Below are positions 38,053 through 47,082 of a stretch of DNA of 64,000 nt, piece after piece. Where the stretch lies: NCBI GenBank assembly GCA_018622495.1, contig CP076021.1, positions 1-64,000 on the forward strand. Direction: 5' to 3'. Made by a program: the position numbers and the translations under genes. The notes beneath the pieces were generated by a model. The model saw only the letters and a list, made by a program, of their open reading frames with translations, was not told where the DNA came from and searched no databases. How positions within the stretch are numbered: position 1 is the stretch's first letter; the number at the start of each line of letters is the position of its first letter. The DNA is from Mycoplasmatota bacterium (GTDB lineage Bacteria > Bacillota_I > Bacilli_A > Acholeplasmatales > Acholeplasmataceae).

Positions 38053-38280
38053 TTATTCCTCTTCGATGGTCGTTAAGTATTCGCCTTGATATCCTGTTTG
38101 AACAATTGCCTCAAGATACATATTTGAATTGGGTTTTTCCTCTTCAGTCAATACTTTTGCAATATGTGTTGAAAAATTAATATCAACATCGATTGCTCCT
38201 ACTGATTTTAGTGCTGAAGTAATGCGATTGATGCATCCGATGCAATGGATATCTCCGATTCTATAAATTAGCGTTGCCAT
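38053..38280 (-). CDS. copZ: CopZ-like copper chaperone (HMA domain)
   Basis: 75-residue single HMA domain with the CxxC motif in IGDIHCIGCINRITSAL. It should deliver Cu(I) to the HMA domains of CopA or to CsoR. AAAGGAGG lies 7 nt before ATG 38280, so longer upstream readings are not the start. The motif is CIGC instead of the usual CxSC/CAAC. Confidence 0.85.
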   Translation of the reverse strand: MATLIYRIGDIHCIGCINRITSALKSVGAIDVDINFSTHIAKVLTEEEKPNSNMYLEAIVQTGYQGEYLTTIEEE

Positions 38281-38299
38281 AAGTAATTCCTCCTTTTTT

Positions 38300-38355
38300 A
38301 CCCCTCCTGTGGGGGGTGTCATCTATACTATATCAAACTATTCATTAGATGTCAA
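38300..38355 (-). promoter_or_regulatory. copZ-copA-lgt promoter with CsoR-type operator
   Basis: Minus-strand TTGACA (38350-38355) and TATAGT (38327-38332) are spaced by exactly 17 bp. The element ACCCCTCCTGTGGGGGGTG at 38300-38318 follows at the transcription start and matches the csoR operator at 31541. The promoter overlaps the 3' end of the neighbouring protease-like gene. Confidence 0.78.
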
Positions 38356-39264
38356 TCCTTCATCTTCTATATAGTAGATGTGTCTAATTCCATCTGTGTT
38401 TTCTACATAAGCAGTAATATATGTATCCTTTGATAAGATAAGATCATTAACAGTTGTTACAAAACCATTATCATTTAGGGTTTTTGGATAGTTTTTATCT
38501 GAACTATTCTTACTTAACCCATATCTGTATGAACGACTTATAAAATCAGTACAGTAGAATTTGTTTTTTGTGTCCATAATGAAAAGGAAATTATATAATG
38601 AACGATTTTCTAAATGTTCATTGGCATATGACATAGTTTGATCCAGTTTTTCTTCATCTATATTTTTTACTCTTAATACTACGAATTTTTCTCTGTAATA
38701 AGGACCATAATAAGGATATGACAAGTCGTTTTCTCCTCTAAAATATGGCAACATCCAATAATTAGTAGAAGATTGTCTTACACCAACTGAATAATCATGT
38801 GTACCATCTGAAGGGTCTTTGATTATATCAAAGATACTTTCATCATCTTTTGGGAAGCCTACAGCTTCAATGAATTGATTGTTACCATTATTCAGTGCAG
38901 CGTGTCCTCCAACAAAAAAACTCATCAATTGATGAAAACCGAATATGTTTGGAAAAGGTGATTCCTGAGTCACAAATATATCCCCTTTTTTCCCAATAAA
39001 TGGTTCATCTTTGGTTGTATAAAAAAGGCTACGTGTATCCGCTTTCTCATATTCATTGATTCTTTCGATTGGGTGATACATTCTTATTTCTTCCATCCCA
39101 TTATCAAAATAGATGGTTACTGTCTCTCCCTCTATACCTCGTTCTTTAAAATCTCTTATTAACTGATTGACTTTTATATTTTGATTAAGTCCTTGCAAGA
39201 ATATTGAAACGGATAAAATAAGTACAATTAGAAAAAACCTTTTACGTATTTTTTTTACTTTCAT
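38338..39264 (-). CDS. Secreted or anchored YiiX-like (permuted NlpC/P60, C92) cysteine hydrolase
   Basis: About 308 residues. One N-terminal membrane segment (about 5-25). The pattern GDIFVTQ ... GGHAALNNGNNQFIEAVG ... YCTDFISRSYRYG matches circularly permuted papain-like enzymes: His in GGHAAL and Cys in YCTDF. Substrate (peptide, lipid or amide) unknown. ATG 39264 has GAGGT upstream. It lies at the right end of the copper module, between copZ and a recombinase remnant, and may be cargo. Confidence 0.65.
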   Translation of the reverse strand: MKVKKIRKRFFLIVLILSVSIFLQGLNQNIKVNQLIRDFKERGIEGETVTIYFDNGMEEIRMYHPIERINEYEKADTRSLFYTTKDEPFIGKKGDIFVTQESPFPNIFGFHQLMSFFVGGHAALNNGNNQFIEAVGFPKDDESIFDIIKDPSDGTHDYSVGVRQSSTNYWMLPYFRGENDLSYPYYGPYYREKFVVLRVKNIDEEKLDQTMSYANEHLENRSLYNFLFIMDTKNKFYCTDFISRSYRYGLSKNSSDKNYPKTLNDNGFVTTVNDLILSKDTYITAYVENTDGIRHIYYIEDEGLTSNE

Positions 39265-39345
39265 GTTGAATACCTCATAATCAATATACAATAATAATGT
39301 GAACGAATTATGAATAAATAATAGTACTTCGACTTAGTTATAGAT

Positions 39346-39561
39346 ACCTTGGATTCGGATATACTTAGATCTTTTATTTACAAGATGATTTCAATCAGTC
39401 CTGAAGAAGTTGTATTCTGTGTTGCAGGCACTCAAAATTACTCGGATACAGAGTTTGCAGAAAACTGTAAAAAATTCTTAAAACTCAAGCCGATCTATGA
39501 TGGACACTACATTGATAAAAAATATGATAAGCACATGAATTATAGAGTAATAATCATATGA
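39346..39561 (+). pseudogene. C-terminal remnant of a large serine recombinase (module 1)
   Basis: About 71 residues from LDSDILRSFIYKMISISPEEVVFCVAGTQNY to YRVIII. They align with the C-terminus of the longer remnant ending at 46910 (DSEILSTFIYKMISVSPNEIVYCIAGTKNY ... YRVVVI) but are clearly diverged. The catalytic serine domain and zinc ribbon are absent. It sits just inside the right boundary of the copper module, the usual place for the integrase next to its attachment site. Confidence 0.75.
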
Positions 39562-39973
39562 TATGTTCACACATTCAAGATAGAAAAAAACACACTATAT
39601 GTAATATAAAAATAAGCTATTTCATCAATTCAATGATGGAATAGTTTTTTTTACATTGGGGATTAAAAGCAAATTGAAAAACAGAAAATATACTCAAAAA
39701 AAGGTCAAAATAGGCCCTATCATTGAGTGTGTGAACATCAAGTACACTTATGCCCTTTATAGCGCAATTTGATAAATCAATCAAAACAAAAATAGGTGTT
39801 AATATATGTTTCCCCAAACAAACCTCGACTATCATTTTCAGTACATTTTAACTAAAAATATGTTTACACAATGATATGCGTATGTTCCCACAATGGCTAG
39901 AAAATAAAAAAAAGGCAATATTTACCCTTTGATAGGTAAAATCACCTTTGATTGATATTTATAAATGGCTTTG
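39562..39973. other. Right end of module 1: terminator and TGTTTCC-type repeats, no gene
   Basis: A plus-strand terminator lies at 39617-39651 (CTATTTCATCA/TGATGGAATAG plus eight T). Then come copies of a motif: TATGTTTCCCC at 39805, TGTTTACACA at 39861 and TATGTTCCCACAATGG at 39881. A second weak hairpin lies near 39908-39952. The same order (recombinase end, TGTTTCC repeats, hairpin, methyltransferase 3' end) occurs at 46910-47083. Confidence 0.65.
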
Positions 39974-40021
39974 TTATGCCGTTTTTAATGAAAGCAATAC
40001 GATAGACTCAACGTGCGTTGA
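39974..40021 (-). repeat. Internal boundary: second copy of the rRNA methyltransferase 3' end
   Basis: Encodes STHVESIVLLSLKTA then TAA on the minus strand. The adjoining GGCTTTGTTA-GC-GTTTTTAA-GAAAGCAATACGAT stretch matches 47073-47110 almost base for base. It separates the copper module from the mercury/cadmium module. Confidence 0.75.
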
Positions 40022-40358
40022 AAAAACCAAATTGCTTGCAAAATCAACCTTGTGTGTATTGAAGTAACATCAAAAACGGCTAAAATATGTTTCCCCTTAC
40101 ATGGTTGAAAACCGTCTATAATACCAAAGAAACATATTTTTTGATTTTTACTATTAAATTATTAGATCAAAGTACCATCGTTGATTTCTACATCAAAAGA
40201 TTGATTTGTAGGGTATAAATCCCCTTTACTTAACTGTTTAAGGTAATCGATGTTAAAACAATTTAGCACCCTAAAATTATAGCTTTACCAAGAGGATAAT
40301 CGAAAGCAACTATTGAATAAGTCTTATATATACCAATTCAGTTACGCCTAATTAATGA
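40022..40358. other. Left end of module 2, no gene
   Basis: Contains AAATATGTTTCCCC at 40083-40096 and, further on, the inverted GAAACATA near 40128, resembling the sequence right of the boundary at 28285. Also TTTAGCACCCTA at 40262, a motif repeated three times at 42645-42722. I see no open reading frame with support. Confidence 0.55.
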
Positions 40359-41999
40359 TTAAACTGCACAACAAGATAAATGAGAAACATCTTTTTCAAG
40401 CGAGAGGATTGCTAACTTAAGTCCTTCTGACATGGTTAGATATGGAACCATCGTTTCTTTTAAATCTTGAATCGTTAATCCGAATTTGATGGCCAATGTG
40501 GCTGAGTAAATGATCTCACCAGCATCCTCAGCCAAAATATGTACACCTATAATTTTGTTAGTTGCTTGATCAACAACAATTTTGAAAAGACCCCTAGTGT
40601 CATGATTGACGAGTGCTCTTGGCACCATTTCTAAATCAATTGTTCGTGAAACTGTTGAGTATCCTAGCCTGTTTGCTTCATGTTCAGTGTAGCCAACAGA
40701 TGCGATTGAGGGCGTCGTGAATATGACACTAGGCACATATCTCAAATCTATCTTCTTTTTAACATTACCAAATGCGTTATCCATAACTACTCCACCTTGA
40801 TAAGCTGCAACGTATACAAACATAGGACCACCAGTGACATCACCAGCTGCATAAATATTTTTATTGCTAGTTACACCGAAATCGTTAATTAATATCTCGT
40901 TTGTATCACCAAGTTTAACTCCAGCTAAATCAAGATTCAAATCTTCTGTACTAGGAGTACGTCCGGCTGCAACGAGTAGTGCTTCACTTTCTAAATATGT
41001 TTTCTCGTTGTTTTTTGTGAAATGAATCTGAATCAAATCCTGGTTCTTTTCAACTTTGTCATAAGAAATATCATTGATCAATTCAATACCATCAGTCTTT
41101 AGTATTTCCTCCATTTTAATCGATATTTCTGAATCATACTCTTTTAATAAATAATGACTTCTTCTTAAAAAAGTAACTTTTGATCCCAAATTTTTTAACA
41201 TTTGCCCGAGTTCTAGTGCAATATATCCAGATCCGATAATAACAATACTTTTAGGTGTTTTTTTTAATTCTAGTAATGTAGTACTGGTCAAATAATTAAC
41301 CTGATCTAACCCCTTTATATTGGGAATCACAGGCTTAGAACCTGTCGCAATCAAGTATTTATCTGCAGTATAAACGTTGTTATTGACTGAAATTTGACTA
41401 CTATTGATAAATCTTGCGTGTCCTTTAATAAGTTCAATTTGATAAACATCTAGTAAGTTTATATATTTTTTTTGTCTTAACTGGTCAACTAAATGATTCT
41501 TTTGGTCAATCAGTTGTTCAAAATTTACCTCGTTTGATGATATATTTAATCCTTGAAAATTGTGGCTCTTTGAAAATTGATTTATATAACCTGCACGAAT
41601 CATGGTTTTTGATGGCACACATCCAACGTTAACACATGTGCCTCCAATCGTATCCCGTTCTATAATTGCTACCGTCTTACCATATTCTTTAGCCTTAATT
41701 GCTGCAGAAAAAGCAGCACTGCCTGATCCAATAATAATTAAATCAAAATCTTTTTTATTGGATGTGCTGTCTTGTGCTATATGATTCTCTTCATGTACAG
41801 ATTTCAAATAATATGGTGTTTTACTCAATGCCAATTCAAAATCTTTAAAAGAAATGCTTTCAGTTGAGACAAATTGAGCAACTCCTGTTTTATAATCAAC
41901 ATCAATGATTTTAACTTCTATAGACCCTAAAGCTTTTTCTACATGGATTTCACAGGCATCACATGTCATACCTTGAATAACTGCTTCATACTTTTTCAT
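40359..41999 (-). CDS. merA: Mercuric reductase MerA with N-terminal HMA domain
   Basis: Flavoenzyme that reduces Hg(II) to Hg(0) with NADPH. 546 residues: HMA domain with GMTCDACEIHVEKAL at the start, FAD Rossmann motif IGSGSAAFSAA, redox disulfide GGTCVNVGCVPSK, NAD motif IGSGYIALELGQ, GRTPSTEDL, AAGDVTGGPMFVYVAA, and the C-terminal vicinal cysteines in SCCAV that hand mercury to the active site. All needed residues are present. No merR, merT or merP is adjacent. Confidence 0.95.
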   Translation of the reverse strand: MKKYEAVIQGMTCDACEIHVEKALGSIEVKIIDVDYKTGVAQFVSTESISFKDFELALSKTPYYLKSVHEENHIAQDSTSNKKDFDLIIIGSGSAAFSAAIKAKEYGKTVAIIERDTIGGTCVNVGCVPSKTMIRAGYINQFSKSHNFQGLNISSNEVNFEQLIDQKNHLVDQLRQKKYINLLDVYQIELIKGHARFINSSQISVNNNVYTADKYLIATGSKPVIPNIKGLDQVNYLTSTTLLELKKTPKSIVIIGSGYIALELGQMLKNLGSKVTFLRRSHYLLKEYDSEISIKMEEILKTDGIELINDISYDKVEKNQDLIQIHFTKNNEKTYLESEALLVAAGRTPSTEDLNLDLAGVKLGDTNEILINDFGVTSNKNIYAAGDVTGGPMFVYVAAYQGGVVMDNAFGNVKKKIDLRYVPSVIFTTPSIASVGYTEHEANRLGYSTVSRTIDLEMVPRALVNHDTRGLFKIVVDQATNKIIGVHILAEDAGEIIYSATLAIKFGLTIQDLKETMVPYLTMSEGLKLAILSLEKDVSHLSCCAV

Positions 42000-42117
42000 A
42001 TGTTTTACCTTTCTTATTTTAGTTGTTTAATTCAGTGTACACATTATATCTAATCTAACTGTCAATAATATTGTATCATGTCCCGAGGATGCTTTCTCTT
42101 TATATCCACTTTATTGA

Positions 42118-42570
42118 CGTAAATACAAAGTCTTCTTAAAAGATCTAGATATCATGTCAACCATTCAAAGGGTAATTAAATCCACCATCAAAGTCGACGA
42201 TGTCCAAGGTATAATTGAAAGGTTAACACTAGAAAGAGACGAAAACGAAATAGCATTATCAAATCTAATTGATACAAAAGTAAAAACACCAGATATTCCA
42301 GAATCAATATTTAATGCCAAGTATAGAGAATACTCCGATCGTCTTAAAGTTCTAACAGCAGAGATTATCAAGCTTGAACTTGAACACGTAAAAAATTATG
42401 ACACCAGAAAACGTATGGATAAAATCAATGAGATCTTAGGCAAAAAGAATTTAGTCATCGATGAACTTGATTCAGAGATTTTAAGTACATTCATCTATAA
42501 AATGATATCCGTAAGTCCAAATGAGATTGTATGCTAAATTGCCAATACGAACTACACTCATTTTATCACA
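42118..42570 (+). pseudogene. Second serine-recombinase remnant, direct-repeat copy
   Basis: From AAATACAAAGTC it is nearly identical to 46356 onward (STIQRVIKSTIKVDD ... KTPDIPESIF ... SPNEIV) for about 410 bp on the same strand. The frame ends at TAA 42535-42537, but decayed homology (IANT-NY) continues to about 42570. It lacks the zinc ribbon, the catalytic domain and the last 40 residues. Coiled-coil C-terminal part only. Confidence 0.8.
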
Positions 42571-42644
42571 TCACCTAAAGAGTATTCAAAAGGGTTTAAG
42601 TCCTCCGTCACTCTACTGTCTAAGGTTCTGAGGTTTAATACAAC

Positions 42645-42722
42645 TTTAGCACCCTAGCCTTCAAATCGTGTAAAAATTTTAGCACCCTAGTGTCATATAT
42701 ATGTAATTTTCTAGCACCCTTA
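42645..42722. repeat. Iterated TTTAGCACCCTAG motif (three copies, 32-33 bp apart)
   Basis: Copies start at 42645, 42678 and 42710 (TTTAGCACCCTAG, TTTAGCACCCTAG, TCTAGCACCCTTA); a fourth lies alone at 40262, all on the same strand. Iterated end motifs with about this spacing occur at transposon ends, for example in the IS21 family, but no transposase is present, so the assignment is open. The remaining 42571-42814 holds no gene. Confidence 0.55.
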
Positions 42723-42814
42723 ATTTATGGCTTAATGAAGCTGTTTTTATTAGAGACTTGTTAAAAAACATAACCGTAAATTGAATAAACTCTATTAAGT
42801 TAGTATAATTTAAG

Positions 42815-45157
42815 TTAATTATTTATTTTATAGTTATATTTGAGTACCCTCATTGCATTTAGTACTGCTAATAATGACACCCCGACATCAGCAATCACGG
42901 CTTCCCACATAGTTGCGATTCCGACAGCTCCTAAGGCTAGAAACAAGAGTTTAACTCCTAATGCGAAGTATATGTTTTGCCATACAATCTTTCTAGTTCT
43001 TTTTGCCACAAAGACCGCAGTACCTATCTTAGAAGGTTCATCATTCATAATCACGACATCAGCTACATCGATGGCTGCATCGGCACCGAGTCCACCCATA
43101 GCAATTCCAATATCAGCTCTCGCTAATACTGGTGTATCGTTGATACCATCACCTACAAAGAAGAGCTTCCCTCTGCTCGATTTTTGGAGTAATAACTTCT
43201 CTACAATATTGAGCTTATCTTCAGGCAACAATTCGCTATGAATTTCATCGATATCTAACTCTTGTCCAACTGCATCAGCAACTAATTTCTTATCACCAGT
43301 TAGCATGACAGTTTTTTTAATGCCTAATGATTTCAACATTTTGATAGCTGCTTTTGAGTCTTTCTTTATCTGATCTGAGACAACAATATTTCCAACATAT
43401 TTTCCATTGATAGCGATGTATATAATTGAACCCAACGAAACAGATTCCTTGAATTCAACACCTTCTCTTTTCATCAATCTAGCATTCCCGATTGCAATGA
43501 TATCATTTTGATAAGTTGCTTTTACACCGTGTCCAGATATTTCTTCAACATCAGTTATTAAACTTTGATCTATTTCTTTATTGTATTTATTGACGACTGA
43601 GACAGCGATAGGATGATTAGAAAAACTTTCCACATAAGCTGCTTTTTCGAGCAACTCTTCTTGTGTTGCACCATTAGCTGTATTGATTTCAGTCACTGTA
43701 AACGTTCCCTCAGTCAATGTGCCAGTCTTATCAAAAACTGCAATCTCAATGTTATTTAATGCTTCTAGGTAGTTTCCACCTTTAACTAAGATACCATTTC
43801 TTGATGCAGCTCCAATACCACCAAAGAAACCAAGCGGAATCGATACAACGAGTGCACATGGACACGAAATAACTAAGAATATAAGTGCTCTGTAGATCCA
43901 TTCCTCAAAAGTTGCACCTTGTATAACGAGTGGTGGTATTACCGCAATCAAAACAGCCAACGAAGTGACAATTGGAGTATATACTCGTGCAAATTTAGTG
44001 ATAAAATTCTCGGTTGGTGCTTTTTTGCTGGTTGCATTTTCAACCATTTCAAGCACCTTAGAAACAGTTGATTCGCTTGCGAGTTTGGTAACTTTAACGG
44101 TCAATAAACCATTGATATTAATACAACCAGAGAGTACCATCTCACCTTTTGTAACATTTACAGGCACAGATTCTCCTGTTAGAATTTTTGTGTCAATTGT
44201 GGAATCTCCCGACAACACTTCACCATCAAGCGGAATTCTTTCGCCTGGTTTAATGATCATTATCTCTCCAGTTTGAACGTCTTCAACACGCATTTCCACA
44301 GAAGTGTTGCCTTTTTTAATCGTTGCGACATCAGGTCTGATTGACATCAATTTTTTTATGGATCTTCTGGATCGATTGACTGCTACGTCTTGGAAAAATT
44401 CACCGACCTGATAAAAAATCATAACTGCAACTGCTTCAGGATGCTCTCCAATAGCAAATGCACCCATAGTTGCTATCGTCATTAAGAAGTTTTCATCGAA
44501 CACCTTACCTCGATATATGTTATTGACTGCCTTCAGTACAACTTCTCCACCGATGATGAAATAACTTAGTATAAGTAATACATAACGAAAAACCGTTCCT
44601 TCAGCAATCAATAATCCTCCAATAAATAGTAAGATACCTATACCGAAGATGATTAAATCTTTCGTCATTGATGATTCTTCATCCACGTGATCTTCATTCT
44701 TCACATTTGATTGTGCTATCGTTACGCCAGGTTCAATTTTATCAATAATTTTTTGAACCTTTTCTTCTATACGTTTTTGATCTAGCGAATCTTTGAATTG
44801 AAGTGTCAGTTTTTTTGCTATAAAATCAACGTTGGCACCTAAAATTCCTTCGGTTTTGTTTAATTTTTCTTCAATCTTAGCCGCACAATTTGCACAGTCT
44901 AAACCATCTATTGCATAAATGACATTTGGGGTTAGTTCACATACCTCGACATCACCCTCTTCATCTTTCACAATTTTTTTAATCGTGTCAAATAGTCTTG
45001 CAGTATCAGTTGAATCCGCAACTTGTACCTTGATTTCTTTTGTAACAAAGTTTAAATAACCTTCCTCAACTCCGTTTAACTTCTTTATCTTTTGTTCAAT
45101 CTTATCTGCACAACTCGCACAGCTAATTTCTGATAAACTATATTTAATCTCTTTCAT
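42815..45157 (-). CDS. cadA: Zn/Cd/Pb-exporting P-type ATPase CadA with two HMA domains
   Basis: 780 residues. Metal-binding motifs ISCASCADKIEQ and LDCANCAAKIEE open two HMA domains (residues about 10 and 85). The transport motif is CPC in LVISCPCALVVSIPLGFFGG, typical of the P1B-2 (Cd/Zn/Pb) class; TGES, DKTGTLTEG and GDGINDTPVLA are intact. It follows cadC by 14 bp and is controlled from the promoter at 45579-45606. Confidence 0.94.
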   Translation of the reverse strand: MKEIKYSLSEISCASCADKIEQKIKKLNGVEEGYLNFVTKEIKVQVADSTDTARLFDTIKKIVKDEEGDVEVCELTPNVIYAIDGLDCANCAAKIEEKLNKTEGILGANVDFIAKKLTLQFKDSLDQKRIEEKVQKIIDKIEPGVTIAQSNVKNEDHVDEESSMTKDLIIFGIGILLFIGGLLIAEGTVFRYVLLILSYFIIGGEVVLKAVNNIYRGKVFDENFLMTIATMGAFAIGEHPEAVAVMIFYQVGEFFQDVAVNRSRRSIKKLMSIRPDVATIKKGNTSVEMRVEDVQTGEIMIIKPGERIPLDGEVLSGDSTIDTKILTGESVPVNVTKGEMVLSGCININGLLTVKVTKLASESTVSKVLEMVENATSKKAPTENFITKFARVYTPIVTSLAVLIAVIPPLVIQGATFEEWIYRALIFLVISCPCALVVSIPLGFFGGIGAASRNGILVKGGNYLEALNNIEIAVFDKTGTLTEGTFTVTEINTANGATQEELLEKAAYVESFSNHPIAVSVVNKYNKEIDQSLITDVEEISGHGVKATYQNDIIAIGNARLMKREGVEFKESVSLGSIIYIAINGKYVGNIVVSDQIKKDSKAAIKMLKSLGIKKTVMLTGDKKLVADAVGQELDIDEIHSELLPEDKLNIVEKLLLQKSSRGKLFFVGDGINDTPVLARADIGIAMGGLGADAAIDVADVVIMNDEPSKIGTAVFVAKRTRKIVWQNIYFALGVKLLFLALGAVGIATMWEAVIADVGVSLLAVLNAMRVLKYNYKINN

Positions 45158-45171
45158 GTTTTTTCTCCATT

Positions 45172-45537
45172 CTACTTATGTTTTAGATGATTCATTGCTT
45201 GAGTTATTAACACGTGGACGTGGTCATCGTCAAGCGAGTAATAAACAACATTCCCCTCTTTTCGGTATTTAACCAAACGATTCTCTCTTAAGGTTTTCAA
45301 TTGATGTGAGACAGCGGACTGACTGACATTGATCACAGCAGACAGATCGCACACACACAACTCGGTTTCTTTTAATGCCAATATGATTTTCATTCTTGTG
45401 GGATCGCTAAATGTTTTGAAGAACAAAGTTAGCAGTGAAATAGATTCATTATCTAGTAAGTTTTTATGGGCTATTTCTATTTTTTCAGGGTGAAGAACAT
45501 TACATTCACAAAACTCTATTATATCTTTTTGATCCAT
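45172..45537 (-). CDS. cadC: CadC, ArsR/SmtB-family metal-responsive repressor
   Basis: 121-residue winged-helix repressor. The N-terminal FCECNVLH and the ELCVCDL in the recognition region give the Cys set used by CadC to bind Cd/Pb/Zn; helix-turn-helix is VSQSAVSHQLKTLRENRLV, and DDHVHVL gives the C-terminal site. It should repress cadC-cadA from the palindrome at 45551-45574. Confidence 0.93.
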   Translation of the reverse strand: MDQKDIIEFCECNVLHPEKIEIAHKNLLDNESISLLTLFFKTFSDPTRMKIILALKETELCVCDLSAVINVSQSAVSHQLKTLRENRLVKYRKEGNVVYYSLDDDHVHVLITQAMNHLKHK

Positions 45538-45550
45538 ACTAATCTCCTAT

Positions 45551-45606
45551 CTATATGAGCGCTCATTCATATAGATTTATTATATCACAATAAACTACGG
45601 AGTCAA
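45551..45606 (-). promoter_or_regulatory. cadC-cadA promoter and operator
   Basis: Minus-strand TTGACT (45601-45606) and TATAAT (45579-45584) are spaced by 16 bp. At 45551-45574 an outer inverted repeat CTATATGA/TCATATAG encloses a perfect 12-bp palindrome ATGAGCGCTCAT, positioned over the likely transcription start as for ArsR-family operators. Confidence 0.75.
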
Positions 45607-46109
45607 TAAAAACAACTTCTTTAGATTGCTTCATCGTTTTTTTATGCATTTTTTTAGCATCAAAACAAATAGATTGTAACGAATATTAGGTGCATTTCAG
45701 GTTTTAAGTCATTTTTCCCAACTTATTTCGATGAACAAGAATTTTTTATTATGGTTTTGAGTTAATTATATTGTTTAATCTAAGTAATATTTTCTATGAT
45801 AGAAAATAAAGACACCTTTAAGGATGAAAAATGCCCATAACCTTGAGCAATGAGCATTTCATATTGAATCTATCTCGGGATCTGTTTTTACTTGTATGCG
45901 GAATATTGCCATAACCTAGTGTTATCTGGGAAGCATTTCTATATAATGGGAATCCAAGTACCTTATAGGCAGTTATCTTAAATTATTCTTCATCACTCTT
46001 ATCTGTTTAATATCACTGGTAACTCTTATCGTATTAAAGATAAACTTAAATACAATAAAACTGAGGAATCTTAACTGCACACAATTGTACATTCTTATGT
46101 TGACATTTA
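45607..46109. other. Gene-free stretch in module 2
   Basis: AT-rich, no reading frame with a ribosome-binding site. An imperfect hairpin AAATGCCCAT/ATGAGCATTT lies near 45827-45861. It probably holds decayed sequence upstream of the recombinase zinc ribbon, but I could not recognise the catalytic domain in it. Confidence 0.5.
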
Positions 46110-46910
46110 TAAGATAGAGCTAAGCTACGAATCGGTGAAGATAAGAACCTCTCAAAATATAGTAGAAAGTATCCTTTAACAGCAATGAATATTTGTAGCG
46201 AATGTGGTTGAACGCTAAAAAGACGTTATTGGAACTACGGTAAGCCATCACAAAAGGTGATGCAACAGTGTGGTATCTACATTGAGGGTAAGGCAAACTG
46301 TAACGCCAAGGCAAGTCGTCAAGATCTTATAGAAGCAACAACAATCCACATGCTAAACAAAGTCTTCTTAAAAGATCTAGATATCATGTCAACCATTCAA
46401 AGGGTAATTAAATCAACCATCAAGGTTGATGATGTTGAAAGTATCATTGAAAAGTTAACATTAGAAAGAGACGAAAACGAAATAGCATTATCCAATCTAA
46501 TTGATACAAAAGTAAAAACACCAGATATTCCAGAATCAATATTTAATACCAAGTATAGAGAATACTCTGATCGCCTTAAAGTTCTAACTGCAGAGATTAA
46601 CAAGCTTGAACTTGAACACGTAAAAAATTATGATACCAAAAAACGTATGGATAAAATCAATGAGATTCTGGGTAAAAAGAATTTAGTCATCGATGAACTT
46701 GATTCAGAGATTTTAAGTACATTCATCTATAAAATGATATCAGTCAGTCCAAATGAGATCGTATACTGTATTGCTGGAACCAAGAATTATTCAGACAATG
46801 AGTTCAAAGAACGACGTTTTGAGTTCTTAAAAACAAAACCAATCATTGTGGAAACATATCACACACCCGATGGCTTAGATAAGATGTTATATCGGGTTGT
46901 TGTGATATAA
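46110..46910 (+). pseudogene. Large serine recombinase remnant (zinc ribbon and C-terminal domain)
   Basis: In one frame from about 46110: RAKLRIGEDKN, KYPLTAMNICSECG, an in-frame TGA at 46209-46211, TLKRRYWNYGKPSQKV, then QQCGIYIEGKANCNAKA, which together are the recombinase zinc beta ribbon (two CxxC-like pairs). The coiled-coil C-terminal region follows to YRVVVI. The N-terminal resolvase domain with the catalytic serine is missing, so it is not active. It sits just inside the right end of module 2. Confidence 0.85.
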
Positions 46911-46925
46911 TTTTTTAGCAAAAAG

Positions 46926-47059
46926 ATGTTCTCACACTCAAGAAAATATATGCTTAAAGCATAGTTTGATGTTTCCACATTGATTTCGATATGTTTCCAC
47001 ATTGGGCAAAAAGTAAAAAAGAAGCATTTAACCCAGTTTTAAAGGGGTAAATGCTTCTT
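46926..47059. other. Right end of module 2: TGTTTCCACATTG repeats and bidirectional terminator
   Basis: GATGTTCTCACAC at 46925, GATGTTTCCACATTG at 46969 and TATGTTTCCACATTGGG at 46990 are direct copies of the motif seen at the other module ends. A strong hairpin, AAGAAGCATTTAACCC with GGGTAAATGCTTCTT (47019-47059), terminates both the recombinase and the methyltransferase transcripts. Confidence 0.7.
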
Positions 47060-47082
47060 GTTCTATTATACTAACGGCTTTG

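Noticed and set aside
39617-39835. 72-codon minus-strand open frame
   Set aside because: It runs through a terminator hairpin and the end repeats, has no ribosome-binding site and resembles no family.
45827-45861. Hairpin AAATGCCCAT/ATGAGCATTT as a terminator or small RNA
   Set aside because: One mismatch, no adjacent gene end and no promoter; it may be debris within the island.
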